The notes under the pieces: model-generated | What the model was told of the DNA's origin: nothing | Seen by the model: the letters and a program-made list of their open reading frames with translations, nothing else | The model's database searches: none | Shown here: positions 35,419 to 43,846 of the stretch, one piece after another | How the letters are laid out: each line of letters opens with the position of its first letter | Position numbering within the stretch: position 1 is the first letter of the stretch | Assembly: GCA_014075215.1 (NCBI GenBank) | Contig: CP046177.1 | Location: 2,418,501 to 2,482,500 of the forward strand | Source: Flavobacteriaceae bacterium | GTDB lineage: Bacteria; Bacteroidota; Bacteroidia; Flavobacteriales; Flavobacteriaceae | Direction of reading: 5' to 3' | DNA: 64,000 bases | Program-made: the position numbers and the translations under genes

Positions 35419-35446
35419 ATATATAAATAAAAACAACATGAACAAA
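35416..35446 (-). promoter_or_regulatory. Promoter of the PL6 alginate lyase gene
   Basis: On the minus strand, TTTG (35446-35443), a 19-base spacer and TATATTTG (35423-35416) match the consensus exactly. The -7 box abuts the operator, as at the two other alginate-regulon promoters. An IS3 element begins 28 bp upstream of the -33 box, leaving the promoter whole. Confidence 0.82.
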
Positions 35447-35489
35447 CTATAACTTATCTTTACAAAACTTATGTGACCCGTCCTGAAAT

Positions 35490-35885
35490 ATGTATACAAA
35501 AAACAACAAGTATATGTATAAAAATGATGGATATGTAAGACGTTATAGTGAGAGTTTTAAACTCAAAGTATTAGCAGAACTTACCAAAGGAAACCATTCC
35601 AAAAGACAAATTGCCTTAACTTACGGCATACAATCTAGTACGATAAACGTATGGATTAAAAAATATGACCGTAAAGATTTAATGAACACCCGTGTAACCG
35701 TGCAAACAGACGACGAATTATCCCGTATTAAAGCCCTTCAAAAAGAGCTAAAACAACTCAAAGATCTTCTTATTAAAAAGGATCTAGATAAACTTGTGAA
35801 TGATAGTTATCTTGAAGTAGCTGCTGAAAATCTTGGCTATAAAAATGTTGAAGAATTAAAAAAAAACTTAAACATAAAGCCTTAA
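35490..35885 (+). CDS. IS3-family transposase OrfA
   Basis: A 131-residue protein with a helix-turn-helix (SESFKLKVLAELTKGNHSKR, YGIQSSTINVWIKKYD) followed by a leucine-rich coiled coil (ALQKELKQLKDLLIKKD). The true start may be the ATG a few codons in, at YMYKND. Nine consecutive A at 35858-35866, near the end, form a likely slippery site. A -1 shift there leads into orfB without a stop, giving the usual OrfAB fusion transposase. The stop overlaps the orfB ATG (TAATG). Confidence 0.88.
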   Translation: MYTKNNKYMYKNDGYVRRYSESFKLKVLAELTKGNHSKRQIALTYGIQSSTINVWIKKYDRKDLMNTRVTVQTDDELSRIKALQKELKQLKDLLIKKDLDKLVNDSYLEVAAENLGYKNVEELKKNLNIKP

Positions 35886-36742
35886 TGAAAATAGCACCGA
35901 TTAATAGAAAAAAAAGAAGGTACGCCATCGCTACTATTTGTAATGCTTTCGAGTTAAAAAGAGATGCTTATTACAAATATCAAAAAAGGTTTGTTCTTAA
36001 AAAACAAATAGAACAAAATGTAATAATGCTTGTTAAAAAAAGCAGGAAAACATTACCCAGAGAAGGTACTAGAAAGCTAATGAAATCCTTACATAATGAT
36101 TTTAGGAAACAGAATATAAATATAGGTAGAGACCAGTTATTTAGAATCTTAAAAGAAAATAATTTGTTAATTAGAAGGAAAAAATATTCTTCTAAAACAA
36201 CCAACTCTTACCATCGTTTTTATAAATATAAAAATATCATAAAAGACCTGATCATTAATAGACCTAACCAAGTTTGGGCTTCGGATATTACCTATATAAG
36301 AACTATAAATGGATTTTGTTATTTAGCACTTATTACTGATATGTATTCAAGAAAAATAGTAGGCTATGATATTAGTGATAGTTTAGAACTTAAAGGCTGT
36401 GTTAGAGCTTTAAATAAAGCTATTTATCAAACTAAAAATACCGAAGAAATCATACATCATTCTGATAGAGGAATACAATATTGTAGCAATGTTTATACTC
36501 AAATTTTGAAAAGAAAAAAGATACAAATCAGTATGACCCAAGAAAATCATTGCTACGAAAACGCAATGGCCGAAAGAGTTAACGGAATTTTAAAAGATGA
36601 ATTCTTCCTCGACCAAACATTTACAAATATCAATCACGCCAAAAAAGCAACAAAAAATGCAATCAAATTATATAATAATAAAAGATTACATTTATCTTTA
36701 GATTATAAAACACCTAATTACGTGCACAAAAATGTAGCATAA
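35885..36742 (+). CDS. IS3-family transposase OrfB (DDE integrase core)
   Basis: A 285-residue protein with an N-terminal HTH_21 segment (LPREGTRKLMKSLHNDF) and an rve integrase core. The catalytic Asp lies in QVWASDITYIRTINGFCYLA, the second in IIHHSDRGIQYCSNVY, and the Glu in NHCYENAMAERVNGILKDEF. All three DDE residues and the spacing are kept, so the element may be active. It is translated either by reinitiation at TAATG or by -1 frameshifting from orfA. Confidence 0.92.
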   Translation: MKIAPINRKKRRYAIATICNAFELKRDAYYKYQKRFVLKKQIEQNVIMLVKKSRKTLPREGTRKLMKSLHNDFRKQNINIGRDQLFRILKENNLLIRRKKYSSKTTNSYHRFYKYKNIIKDLIINRPNQVWASDITYIRTINGFCYLALITDMYSRKIVGYDISDSLELKGCVRALNKAIYQTKNTEEIIHHSDRGIQYCSNVYTQILKRKKIQISMTQENHCYENAMAERVNGILKDEFFLDQTFTNINHAKKATKNAIKLYNNKRLHLSLDYKTPNYVHKNVA

Positions 36743-36883
36743 ATTTTAATAATTAACTGTAGCCCTATTTTAGGACGAGACAATGCAACAGACACAAGAT
36801 GTATAGATCATAGTCTCCCTCCGGTCAGCAATGACCCATACACAGAACGCCAGTAGTGATAGATATTTTTATTTTTCGGGATA

Positions 36884-36985
36884 CTACTCATCAATAAGTA
36901 CGTTATTTAATCTGGGTTTGGTTTTTTCTACTTTGTGTTGAACTTCTTTCAGTTGATTCATCATTTCTGACATATCTTGGAACAT
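36884..36985 (-). pseudogene. Truncated YbaB/EbfC nucleoid-associated protein gene
   Basis: From ATG 36985, 33 residues match the N-terminus of flavobacterial YbaB/EbfC proteins (MFQDMSEMMNQLKEVQHKVE, then RLNNVLIDE) and end in TAG at 36884-36886. The remaining 70 or so residues are not recoverable as one frame in the 100 bp up to the IS3 end. The gene lies divergent to the S9 peptidase, an arrangement I recall from related genomes. YbaB is normally a small DNA-binding protein; this copy is inactive. Confidence 0.75.
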
Positions 36986-37056
36986 AAATTTAAAATATTA
37001 AATTAGCAGGTAACAAAATCACTTCTTTATATAGTAATGATGAAATCTTTAAACTC

Positions 37057-39226
37057 ATGAAAAAAATCATACAACTTACCACAATATTTAGTATTATTTT
37101 TGTGTTCGCATGTAAAAATCAATCCATGAGAAATACGGATGCCAAAGCTCCAATTGCAGAAAAACAAGTTAAAAAATTGAGCATTCACGGAGATACAAGA
37201 ATAGATAACTATTTCTGGATGCGTCTGACGGATGAGCAGAAAACAGCAAAAAAGAAGGATGAGCAAACCCGGAAAGTAGAGGCATACCTGCGTGCTGAAA
37301 ATGCTTATTTTGATGAGGTAACAGTCTATACGAATGCTTTTCAGGAGAGCTTGTTCCGGGAAATGAAAAGCAGGATTAAAGAAGATGATACTTCCGTGCC
37401 TTATAAAGAGAACGGATATTTTTATAATACTCGTTATGAAAAAGGAAAACAATACCCTATCTATACTCGTAAGAAAGAAACCTTAGAAGCTTCGGAAGAA
37501 ATCATGTTCGACGTGAATACTGAAGCTAAAGGATATGACTATTTTCAATTGGGAGGACTTAACGTAAGCCCAAATAACAAACTGGTTGCTTTTGCTGTAG
37601 ATACTTTAAGTAGAAGACAGTATGTGATCAGAATTAAAAACCTGGAAACAGGAGAGGTCTATAAAGACGAAATAAAGAATACTACCGGAGGTTCGGTATG
37701 GGCAAATGATAATAAAACACTGTATTATACATTGAAAGACCCCATAACCTTAAGAAGTTCGAAAATTTTTAAACATACCCTGGGAACAGATACTTCCGAA
37801 GATGTTGAAGTTTTTCATGAAGACGATGACACTTTTAACACCTATGTATATAAGACAAAATCAAAAAAATATATTGTAATTGGTTCTTACAATACCGTAT
37901 CTTCCGAATATAGAGTTCTGTCTGCCGACAATCCGAAAGAAGCATTTAAAGTCATACAATCCAGAGAGCGTGATTTGGAGTACAGTATTACTCATTTTGA
38001 AGATTCTTTTTATATACTTACAAATAAAGACAATGCTAAGAATTTTAAGTTAATGAAAACTCCCATAGCTAAAACAGGTAAAGAAAACTGGGTAGATATC
38101 ATTCCGCACAGAGAGGATACGCTATTGGAGGATATGTCTATTTTCAAAGAATACCTGGTTTTGGAAGAACGTCATAACGGGTTAAGTAAAATAAGAATAA
38201 AACGTTGGGACGGAACAAAAGATGAGTACTTGCCTTTTGATGAAGAAACCTATTCTGTACAAGTATACATAAACCCTGAATTTGATACGGATATTTTCCG
38301 GTATTCTTATAATTCATTTACAACTCCTAATGCTGTGATTGATTACCATATGAAAGATCGGTCAAAAGAAATCAAAAAAGAACAGCAAGTATTAGGAGGG
38401 AAGTTTGATAAATCGAATTATAAAAGTGAACGTGTTTGGGCAACAGCCAGAGATGGTAAAAAAGTAGCCATTTCATTAGTGTACCATAAAAATACAAAGC
38501 CGGGTAAAAATACTCCTTTACTGCAATATGCATACGGATCATACGGATATACCATTCCGGACGGATTCTCAACTACACGTTTAAGTTTGTTAGACAGAGG
38601 TTTTGTATATGCTCTTACACATGTCAGAGGTGGTCAGTATTTGGGAAGAGACTGGTATGAAGACGGAAAAATGCTATATAAAAAAAATACATTTAACGAT
38701 TTTATTGACTGTTCCAAGTTTTTGATTGATGTGAGCTATACTTCACCGGAACACTTATATGCCATGGGAGGATCCGCAGGAGGTTTGCTAATGGGAGTTA
38801 TTGCAAATATGAATCCGGAATTGTATCATGGAATCGTAGCGACCGTACCTTTTGTCGATGTCGTTTCAACGATGCTGGATGAATCAATTCCGTTAACTAC
38901 AGGAGAGTATGATGAATGGGGAAACCCTAAAAACAAAGAATATTATGATTATATTCTCTCGTATTCCCCGTACGACCAAATAGCAGCAAAAGACTATCCG
39001 AATATGCTGGTAACAACGGGCTATTTTGATAGCCAGGTACAATACTGGGAACCCGTAAAATGGGTTGCAAAACTAAGAGCATTAAAAACAGATTGTAATA
39101 TTATTACATACAAATATGGATACCGGACACGGCGGAGCTTCAGGTAGGTTTGATGCCTTAAAGGAGACAGCAAGAGATTATACTTTTTTATTGGCATTAG
39201 AAGACAAGTTGGAGCAAATAAATTAG
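37057..39226 (+). pseudogene. S9 family prolyl oligopeptidase, frameshifted before the catalytic histidine
   Basis: The first frame (696 codons to 39147) encodes a lipoprotein-type signal (FSIIFVFAC), a beta-propeller and a prolyl oligopeptidase/protease II catalytic domain with Ser in MGGSAGGLLMG and Asp in TGYFDSQVQYWEP. It then reads into unrelated residues. Moving one base on gives MDTGHGGASGRFDALKETAR and a natural end at LEQIN (stop 39224-39226), so the catalytic His is in the other frame. The sequence TACAAATATGGAT at 39109 looks like a collapse of two ACAAA repeats. Restoring the lost 5 bp gives Tyr-Lys-Thr-Asn-Met-Asp-Thr-Gly-His, as expected. Without the His the product should be inactive. 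Confidence 0.85.
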
Positions 39227-39338
39227 TTGATTTATAAATTACATCCGGTTTAAAATCATTACGAAATAGGTATATTTGAGCCGGGTACAGTAACTTTGTT
39301 ATTTTTGATGCTGGTATGTATAATGAGTTATAAAAGGA

Positions 39339-40376
39339 ATGATAAGAAATCAACAAATTACCAATAGTTTACTAGATCTTATTGGAGAGACACCACTGGT
39401 TCAACTACATCGAATTACTGAAGAACTTCCAGGAAGGTATTATGCAAAAATAGAAGCATTTAATCCCGGGCAATCTGTCAAAGATAGAATTGCCTTGTAT
39501 ATTATTGAAAATGCGGAAAAGGAAGGGATCCTTAAAGCAGGGAATACCATTATAGAAACTACTTCCGGCAATACCGGATTCAGCTTGGCTATGATTGCTA
39601 TGCTAAAGGGGTATACATGTAAGTTAGCCATAAGTGATAAGTCGTCTAAAGATAAAGTAGATGCACTTCGGGCTATGGGAGCAGAAGTATATGTCTGTCC
39701 GGCTAATGTTGCTGCAAACCACTCCAAATCGTATTATGAAGTGGCTAAGAGAATTCATAGAGAAACACCAAATTCAGTATACATCAATCAATATTTTAAT
39801 GAGTTAAATATAGAGGCACATTACGCTACTACCGGTCCGGAAATTTGGCAACAAACCGAAGGCAAAATTACACACCTGGTAGCAGCGAGTGGTACGGGTG
39901 GCACTATCTCGGGAGTAGGAAAATATTTAAAAGAACAAAATCCGAAGGTTAAAATATTAGGCGTGGATGCTTTTGGTTCGGTATTGAAAAAATATCACGA
40001 AACCGAGGAGTTTGATGAAAATGAAATTTATCCGTACAAGATAGAAGGGTTAGGGAAAAACTTAATCCCTACCGCTACGGATTTCTCCGTAATTGATTTT
40101 TATGAAAAAGTGACAGATAAAGATGCAGCGTATAAAGCCAGAGAAATAGTTGCCAAGGAAGGTTTTTTTCCGGGATATACCTGTGGAGCGGTTATGCAAG
40201 CTATCGAACAATATGCACAAAAAAAAATTTTTGATACCGAAAGTCTTGTCGTATTAATTTTCCCGGATCACGGATCTCGTTATATGAATAAAATTTATAG
40301 TGATGAATGGATGCGAGAGCAAGGTTTGTACGACTCAAAATTCGCTCAAACCCCTAAGGTAAAATACATTAAATAA
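39339..40376 (+). CDS. PLP-dependent cysteine synthase family protein
   Basis: A 345-residue fold type II PLP enzyme: LLDLIGETPLVQLHRI, AKIEAFNPGQSVKDRIALYI with the Schiff-base Lys, ETTSGNTGFSLAMIAMLKGY, and the phosphate-binding GTGGTISGVGKYL. The C-terminus (LIFPDHGSRYMNKIYSDEWM) matches the cystathionine beta-synthase/CysM-like subgroup of Bacteroidota rather than classic CysK. It probably makes cysteine from O-acetylserine and sulfide, or acts in transsulfuration. It stands alone, with a variant repeat A hairpin behind it that may end transcription. Confidence 0.88.
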   Translation: MIRNQQITNSLLDLIGETPLVQLHRITEELPGRYYAKIEAFNPGQSVKDRIALYIIENAEKEGILKAGNTIIETTSGNTGFSLAMIAMLKGYTCKLAISDKSSKDKVDALRAMGAEVYVCPANVAANHSKSYYEVAKRIHRETPNSVYINQYFNELNIEAHYATTGPEIWQQTEGKITHLVAASGTGGTISGVGKYLKEQNPKVKILGVDAFGSVLKKYHETEEFDENEIYPYKIEGLGKNLIPTATDFSVIDFYEKVTDKDAAYKAREIVAKEGFFPGYTCGAVMQAIEQYAQKKIFDTESLVVLIFPDHGSRYMNKIYSDEWMREQGLYDSKFAQTPKVKYIK

Positions 40377-40413
40377 TAAAAACTACTTCCGGAACGTATT
40401 CTTTTTGATATTA

Positions 40414-40459
40414 AACTCATTTAAAGTTCTATAATTGACTATAAAACTTTAAATGAGTT
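40414..40459. repeat. Variant inverted pair of repeat A (possible terminator)
   Basis: AACTCATTTAAAGTT (40414-40428) and its exact complement AACTTTAAATGAGTT (40445-40459) form a 15-bp stem with a 16-base loop. It is related to repeat A by a G-to-C change in the arm, mirrored in the other arm. It lies between two convergent genes and could act as a terminator for either, although no T-run follows. Confidence 0.7.
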
Positions 40460-40504
40460 CATCTTTCTCAAGTACATATAGTTTTCAAACTTGAAACTAC
40501 TCTA

Positions 40505-41353
40505 TCACATCGCTCCCCATTCTTTTAACGAAGCCATATTCATCTCAATATAATTACTGTTGTCAGCAGCTTTTGCTCCTTCCAGAGATTTTTTTGCAAT
40601 TTCAATAGCTTTTTTCTTTTTACCCATTTTTGCGTAAATCAAAGATTGTTGTCTCAATTGCCAAAAACCGGGTTTTTCAAACATAGACATTGCTTCTTCC
40701 ATCCATTCACCGGCTTTTTTAATGTCTTTATTATTTTCACTGTAATAAACCGCTGCATTGTAATAATCGCCTGCCTTTGGAGAAGCACTCATAACATCTG
40801 CAATGTTTGCCATTACAATTTTATCCGTAGGTACTTCAAATGTTACCCCGACATAGGTGTTTTCCCATAATAGCCCTAAAACAGCGGATGTATTAGTAAT
40901 ATCATCAACTGAAATGGTAAATGTTTCAATTTTCATGGGCATTTTATAGGTATCTACCTTTAATTTTGCAGCTACCTTAGCTTCATTCCATTCTTTTGGA
41001 ACCCCCCAATTTTTAGTATCCGTATAGAAGATAACATCCCAGGATTTTTCATTAGGTATGATATACAAGGCATAGGTTCCTTTTTTTAGAGGATATCCGC
41101 TGAGAGTGATGTCAGTACTGAAAGTAATTTTGGTGTTTTCATTGGCGCCGGTTCTCCATGTCTTGCCATATTTTACCAGTCCGCCAAAGATTCTCCTCCC
41201 TTTCACACCCGGTCTGGAATATGTTACGGTTACATCAGTCAATCCAACCTTTTGTGTCTGGGTACCGGCCGGACTTGGTTGAGGTGTTGTTATTTGCGCT
41301 TTTATAGATAAAGACATCGCAATAACGAGTAAATTTAATAATACTTTATTCAT
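40505..41353 (-). CDS. DUF2911 domain protein, exported
   Basis: A 282-residue protein with a signal peptide (LLNLLVIAMSLSIKAQ). The DUF2911 domain at about 20-165 has the motifs PSPAGTQTQKVGLTDVTVTY, SRPGVKGRRIFGGLVKYGKT and WRTGANENTKITFSTDITLS. A C-terminal TPR-like helical region follows (EAMSMFEKPGFWQLRQQSLI). It is a common Bacteroidota periplasmic family of unknown function. Confidence 0.87.
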   Translation of the reverse strand: MNKVLLNLLVIAMSLSIKAQITTPQPSPAGTQTQKVGLTDVTVTYSRPGVKGRRIFGGLVKYGKTWRTGANENTKITFSTDITLSGYPLKKGTYALYIIPNEKSWDVIFYTDTKNWGVPKEWNEAKVAAKLKVDTYKMPMKIETFTISVDDITNTSAVLGLLWENTYVGVTFEVPTDKIVMANIADVMSASPKAGDYYNAAVYYSENNKDIKKAGEWMEEAMSMFEKPGFWQLRQQSLIYAKMGKKKKAIEIAKKSLEGAKAADNSNYIEMNMASLKEWGAM

Positions 41354-41459
41354 AAATGATGAGTTTTAATTTGCGCTATAAAAGTACAACTAAAGAATGA
41401 TTCAAATGTTAACAAAAGCTTAAAATAGGGCGATGTATATTTGCAAAAACAGTTTTGAG

Positions 41460-42119
41460 ATGAAAGAATATATAGCTGAGTTTATCGGGACATTTTCTAT
41501 GGTTTTTTGCGGAACCGGTGCAATGGTCATTAATGAAATAACCGGAGGTGATGTAACACATGTTGGAATTGGTATTACCTGGGGGTTAATTGTAATGGCA
41601 ATGATTTATGCTTTTGGCGATATTTCCGGAGCACATTTTAATCCGGCAGTTTCTATTGCATTTGCGTATGCAAAAAAGTTTTCCTGGAAAAAAGTACCTA
41701 AATATGTAATGGCTCAAATATTAGGGGGCTTTTTGGCCAGTTTGATACTTTGGTTTTTATTTCCTGCCAGTGAAGATTTGGGGGCTACTGTTCCCAAGAT
41801 AGCTATCTGGAGGGCATTTGTACTGGAACTTTTGCTTACCTTCTTTTTAATGGTTGTTATTATTAATGTGTCCACAGGTAGCAAAGAGATAGGAATTATG
41901 GCAGGAATAGCAGTTGGAGGAGTTATTTTATTGGAAGCTCTGTTTGCGGGCCCTGTTACAAGTGCTTCCATGAATCCGGCACGCTCATTAGGGCCCAATA
42001 TCATTTCAGGAAATATACAAGGATTGTGGTTATATATGACTGCACCCATACTCGGTGCTATTTTAGCAGTCGCCAGTTGTAAGCTGGTAAAAGATGGTAA
42101 TTGTTGTGAAGATTGTTAG
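41460..42119 (+). CDS. MIP family channel (aquaporin/glycerol facilitator)
   Basis: ATG 41460 starts MKEYIAEFIGTFSMVFCGTG. The in-frame ATG at 41433 lies on a TATATTTG promoter -7 box (41436-41443), so it is unlikely to be used. The 219-residue product has six hydrophobic helices and both NPA boxes (SGAHFNPAVSIAFAY and SASMNPARSLGPN). The residue after the second box and its overall shortness suit a water-type aquaporin more than a glycerol facilitator, but the selectivity filter is not certain. It ends in a short Cys-rich tail (DGNCCEDC), which is unusual. Confidence 0.9.
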   Translation: MKEYIAEFIGTFSMVFCGTGAMVINEITGGDVTHVGIGITWGLIVMAMIYAFGDISGAHFNPAVSIAFAYAKKFSWKKVPKYVMAQILGGFLASLILWFLFPASEDLGATVPKIAIWRAFVLELLLTFFLMVVIINVSTGSKEIGIMAGIAVGGVILLEALFAGPVTSASMNPARSLGPNIISGNIQGLWLYMTAPILGAILAVASCKLVKDGNCCEDC

Positions 42120-42240
42120 TTAAATTTTTGGTTATTGAGATACCTAAATAAGATTGCCTTTTACACTTTTTAACTTTCTAACTTTTCTACTAAATTTCAA
42201 CATTACATCAAATGGATTCATTTTTTGTATTATAAAGTAA

Positions 42241-42585
42241 CTATAACACCTGTACTCCGTTTTTAATAGTTTTTGAACTTTGAAGTAAAACTACTTCCCC
42301 GGTGTTGTTATATACTCCTAAAACCAGACATTCACTCATAAAGTTAGCTATTTGTTTTGGCTTAAAATTTACGATGGAGGCCACCTGCCTGTTTAATAAT
42401 TCTTCTTTGGTATAAAGATGTGTTATTTGAGCACCGGATTTTTTGATACCCAGATCACCAAAATCGATATGTAGTTGATAGGCCGGTTTATGAGCTCCCG
42501 GAGAATCAGCTACTTCTACAATCATACCTATCCTGATATCAACTTTTAAAAAATCTTCAAATGTAATTTCTTCTTTCGTCTTCAT
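42241..42585 (-). CDS. csaA: CsaA-like tRNA-binding domain protein
   Basis: A 114-residue single EMAPII/OB-fold tRNA-binding domain: FEDFLKVDIRIGMIVEVADS, KPAYQLHIDFGDLGIKKSGA, QVASIVNFKPKQIANFMSEC and LVLGVYN match the full length of CsaA. CsaA dimers bind tRNA and have reported chaperone activity in Bacillus. It is a single gene with no clear operon. Confidence 0.9.
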   Translation of the reverse strand: MKTKEEITFEDFLKVDIRIGMIVEVADSPGAHKPAYQLHIDFGDLGIKKSGAQITHLYTKEELLNRQVASIVNFKPKQIANFMSECLVLGVYNNTGEVVLLQSSKTIKNGVQVL

Positions 42586-42620
42586 TTTGCTGGTGCTAAT
42601 CTTTTGATTAAATATAGGAA

Positions 42621-43151
42621 TTATATCCAGTTGTTACGAATCAGCAAATTTTCGATATGTGCAAAATGATGGTTGGCATGCCAGGCATATTTGCCAATAT
42701 TTTATCTTAAGCTAATTTTGCTTTGATCCGAAGGATGAATGAAAGTTCGCTCCAGTTGCTCATTAGTCAGACCCTTTAACAGATAAACCAATTTGGCATG
42801 AACCGCCTTTAGATGACATATGGATGGAGCAATAGGTGCCGATTTACTGTCAAATAACGTGGCCCAGTCTTTTTCTTCATAGGCTTTGATTACGGGATTT
42901 TCTTCTGTTAGTGCCCACTTAAAACGCACATAACTATTATGGTGGCTGTCTGCACAGTGATGTACTACTTGTCTTACCGTCCAACCACTATTTCTGTAAG
43001 GTGTATCTAACTGTTCTTCGGAGAGGTTCACGACCAAATTTTCTAATCTTGTAGGGAAATGTTCCAAAACAGCAATCCATTCCTTTTTATGTTGATCCGT
43101 AATAACATCCGGAGCTGTAAATTTTCCGATAGGATATTGTAATTTTTTCAA
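42621..43151 (-). pseudogene. YfiT-type DinB-fold metal-dependent protein with premature stop
   Basis: The frame from ATG 43151 reads the first 149 residues (GWTVRQVVHHCADSHHNSYV with the first metal-binding His group) and stops at TAA 42702-42704. Reading on in the same frame gives NIGKYAWHANHHFAHIENLL then IRNNW, the family's C-terminal end with the remaining His ligands, to a natural TAA at 42621. Relatives have Glu at the stop position, so GAA to TAA is the likely change. Family members are bacillithiol S-transferase-like or related DinB proteins. Loss of the second His group should inactivate it. Confidence 0.85.
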
Positions 43152-43154
43152 TGA

Positions 43155-43824
43155 CTATTCTAATTTATGTTTCTTTAAAAATCTTTTGGAACTCCTGTTC
43201 TCAGGATTTATAGATAATGCTTTTTTAAAATTGGCAATGGTATTCACCGTATCTTTTATATACCAATACGCTTCTCCCAAACTATCATAAGGATTTGATT
43301 TATAAGGATACAAAGCTACATTGATCTTAAAAATTTCTATGGCATCTTCGAATTTTTTTTCTCTTATCATCGCATACCCCAACCTGTTTAAAACCCACTC
43401 TTCAATGGCCGGGTCTAAAGAATCTTTTTCTTTAATGGCCAAATATCCCCTCAAAGCTTTATCATATTCTTTACTTTTTATATACTCATGAGGAGTTTTT
43501 GCCCCTTTTTCTAATTTAATGAAGGTAAACTTTTGCTCGTTATGTTCCCTTTTGGGAGCTAATTGAATATGCATTTCCGGAGTAGAAACAAAAACTAATT
43601 TTTCATTCATTTCTTTTAGATAAAAAGCAGAATCATTCACCTTTACAGGTGTCATATCTTGCCCTCTCCATTTTACTTTTAATTCTTTTTCCGCAAAATA
43701 AATTTCTATTACTTCATCGGAATTAAAAAGATATCTGCCCTCGGTATTTTTTATAAATTCTGCTGTATTTTCAGAATTTACACAACTGATGATCATAAAA
43801 CTAATCCATAAATAAGCAAAACGT
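43155..43824 (-). pseudogene. TPR lipoprotein gene interrupted by an ISAon1-type element
   Basis: The visible body (stop 43155) encodes a beta-rich N-terminal domain and three TPR-like repeats (WVLNRLGYAMIREKKFEDAI, NPYDSLGEAYWYIKDTVNTI). The start is cut off by the IS at 43825. If the IS and one copy of the 8-bp CAAAACGT duplication are removed, the frame continues to ATG at 45350 and reads MKRFAYLWISFMIISCVNSE, a clean lipoprotein signal with its cysteine. So the insertion lies within codons 3-5. An in-frame ATG remains at 43796 inside the old signal peptide, but it gives only a few hydrophobic residues, so export is doubtful. Function unknown. Confidence 0.87.
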
Positions 43825-43846
43825 GGATCAAGACTAATTGTTGTGT

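Larger units (their letters stand above)
35474..36782 (+). mobile_element. IS3-family insertion sequence, complete (1309 bp)
   Basis: Terminal inverted repeats of 17 bp with three mismatches (TGACCCGTCCTGAAATA at 35474-35490; TGTCTCGTCCTAAAATA as the complement of 36766-36782) begin TG and end CA. A 3-bp ATG target duplication flanks it (35471-35473 and 36783-36785). It holds orfA and orfB and appears intact. It landed between the PL6 promoter and a broken YbaB-like gene. Confidence 0.88.
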
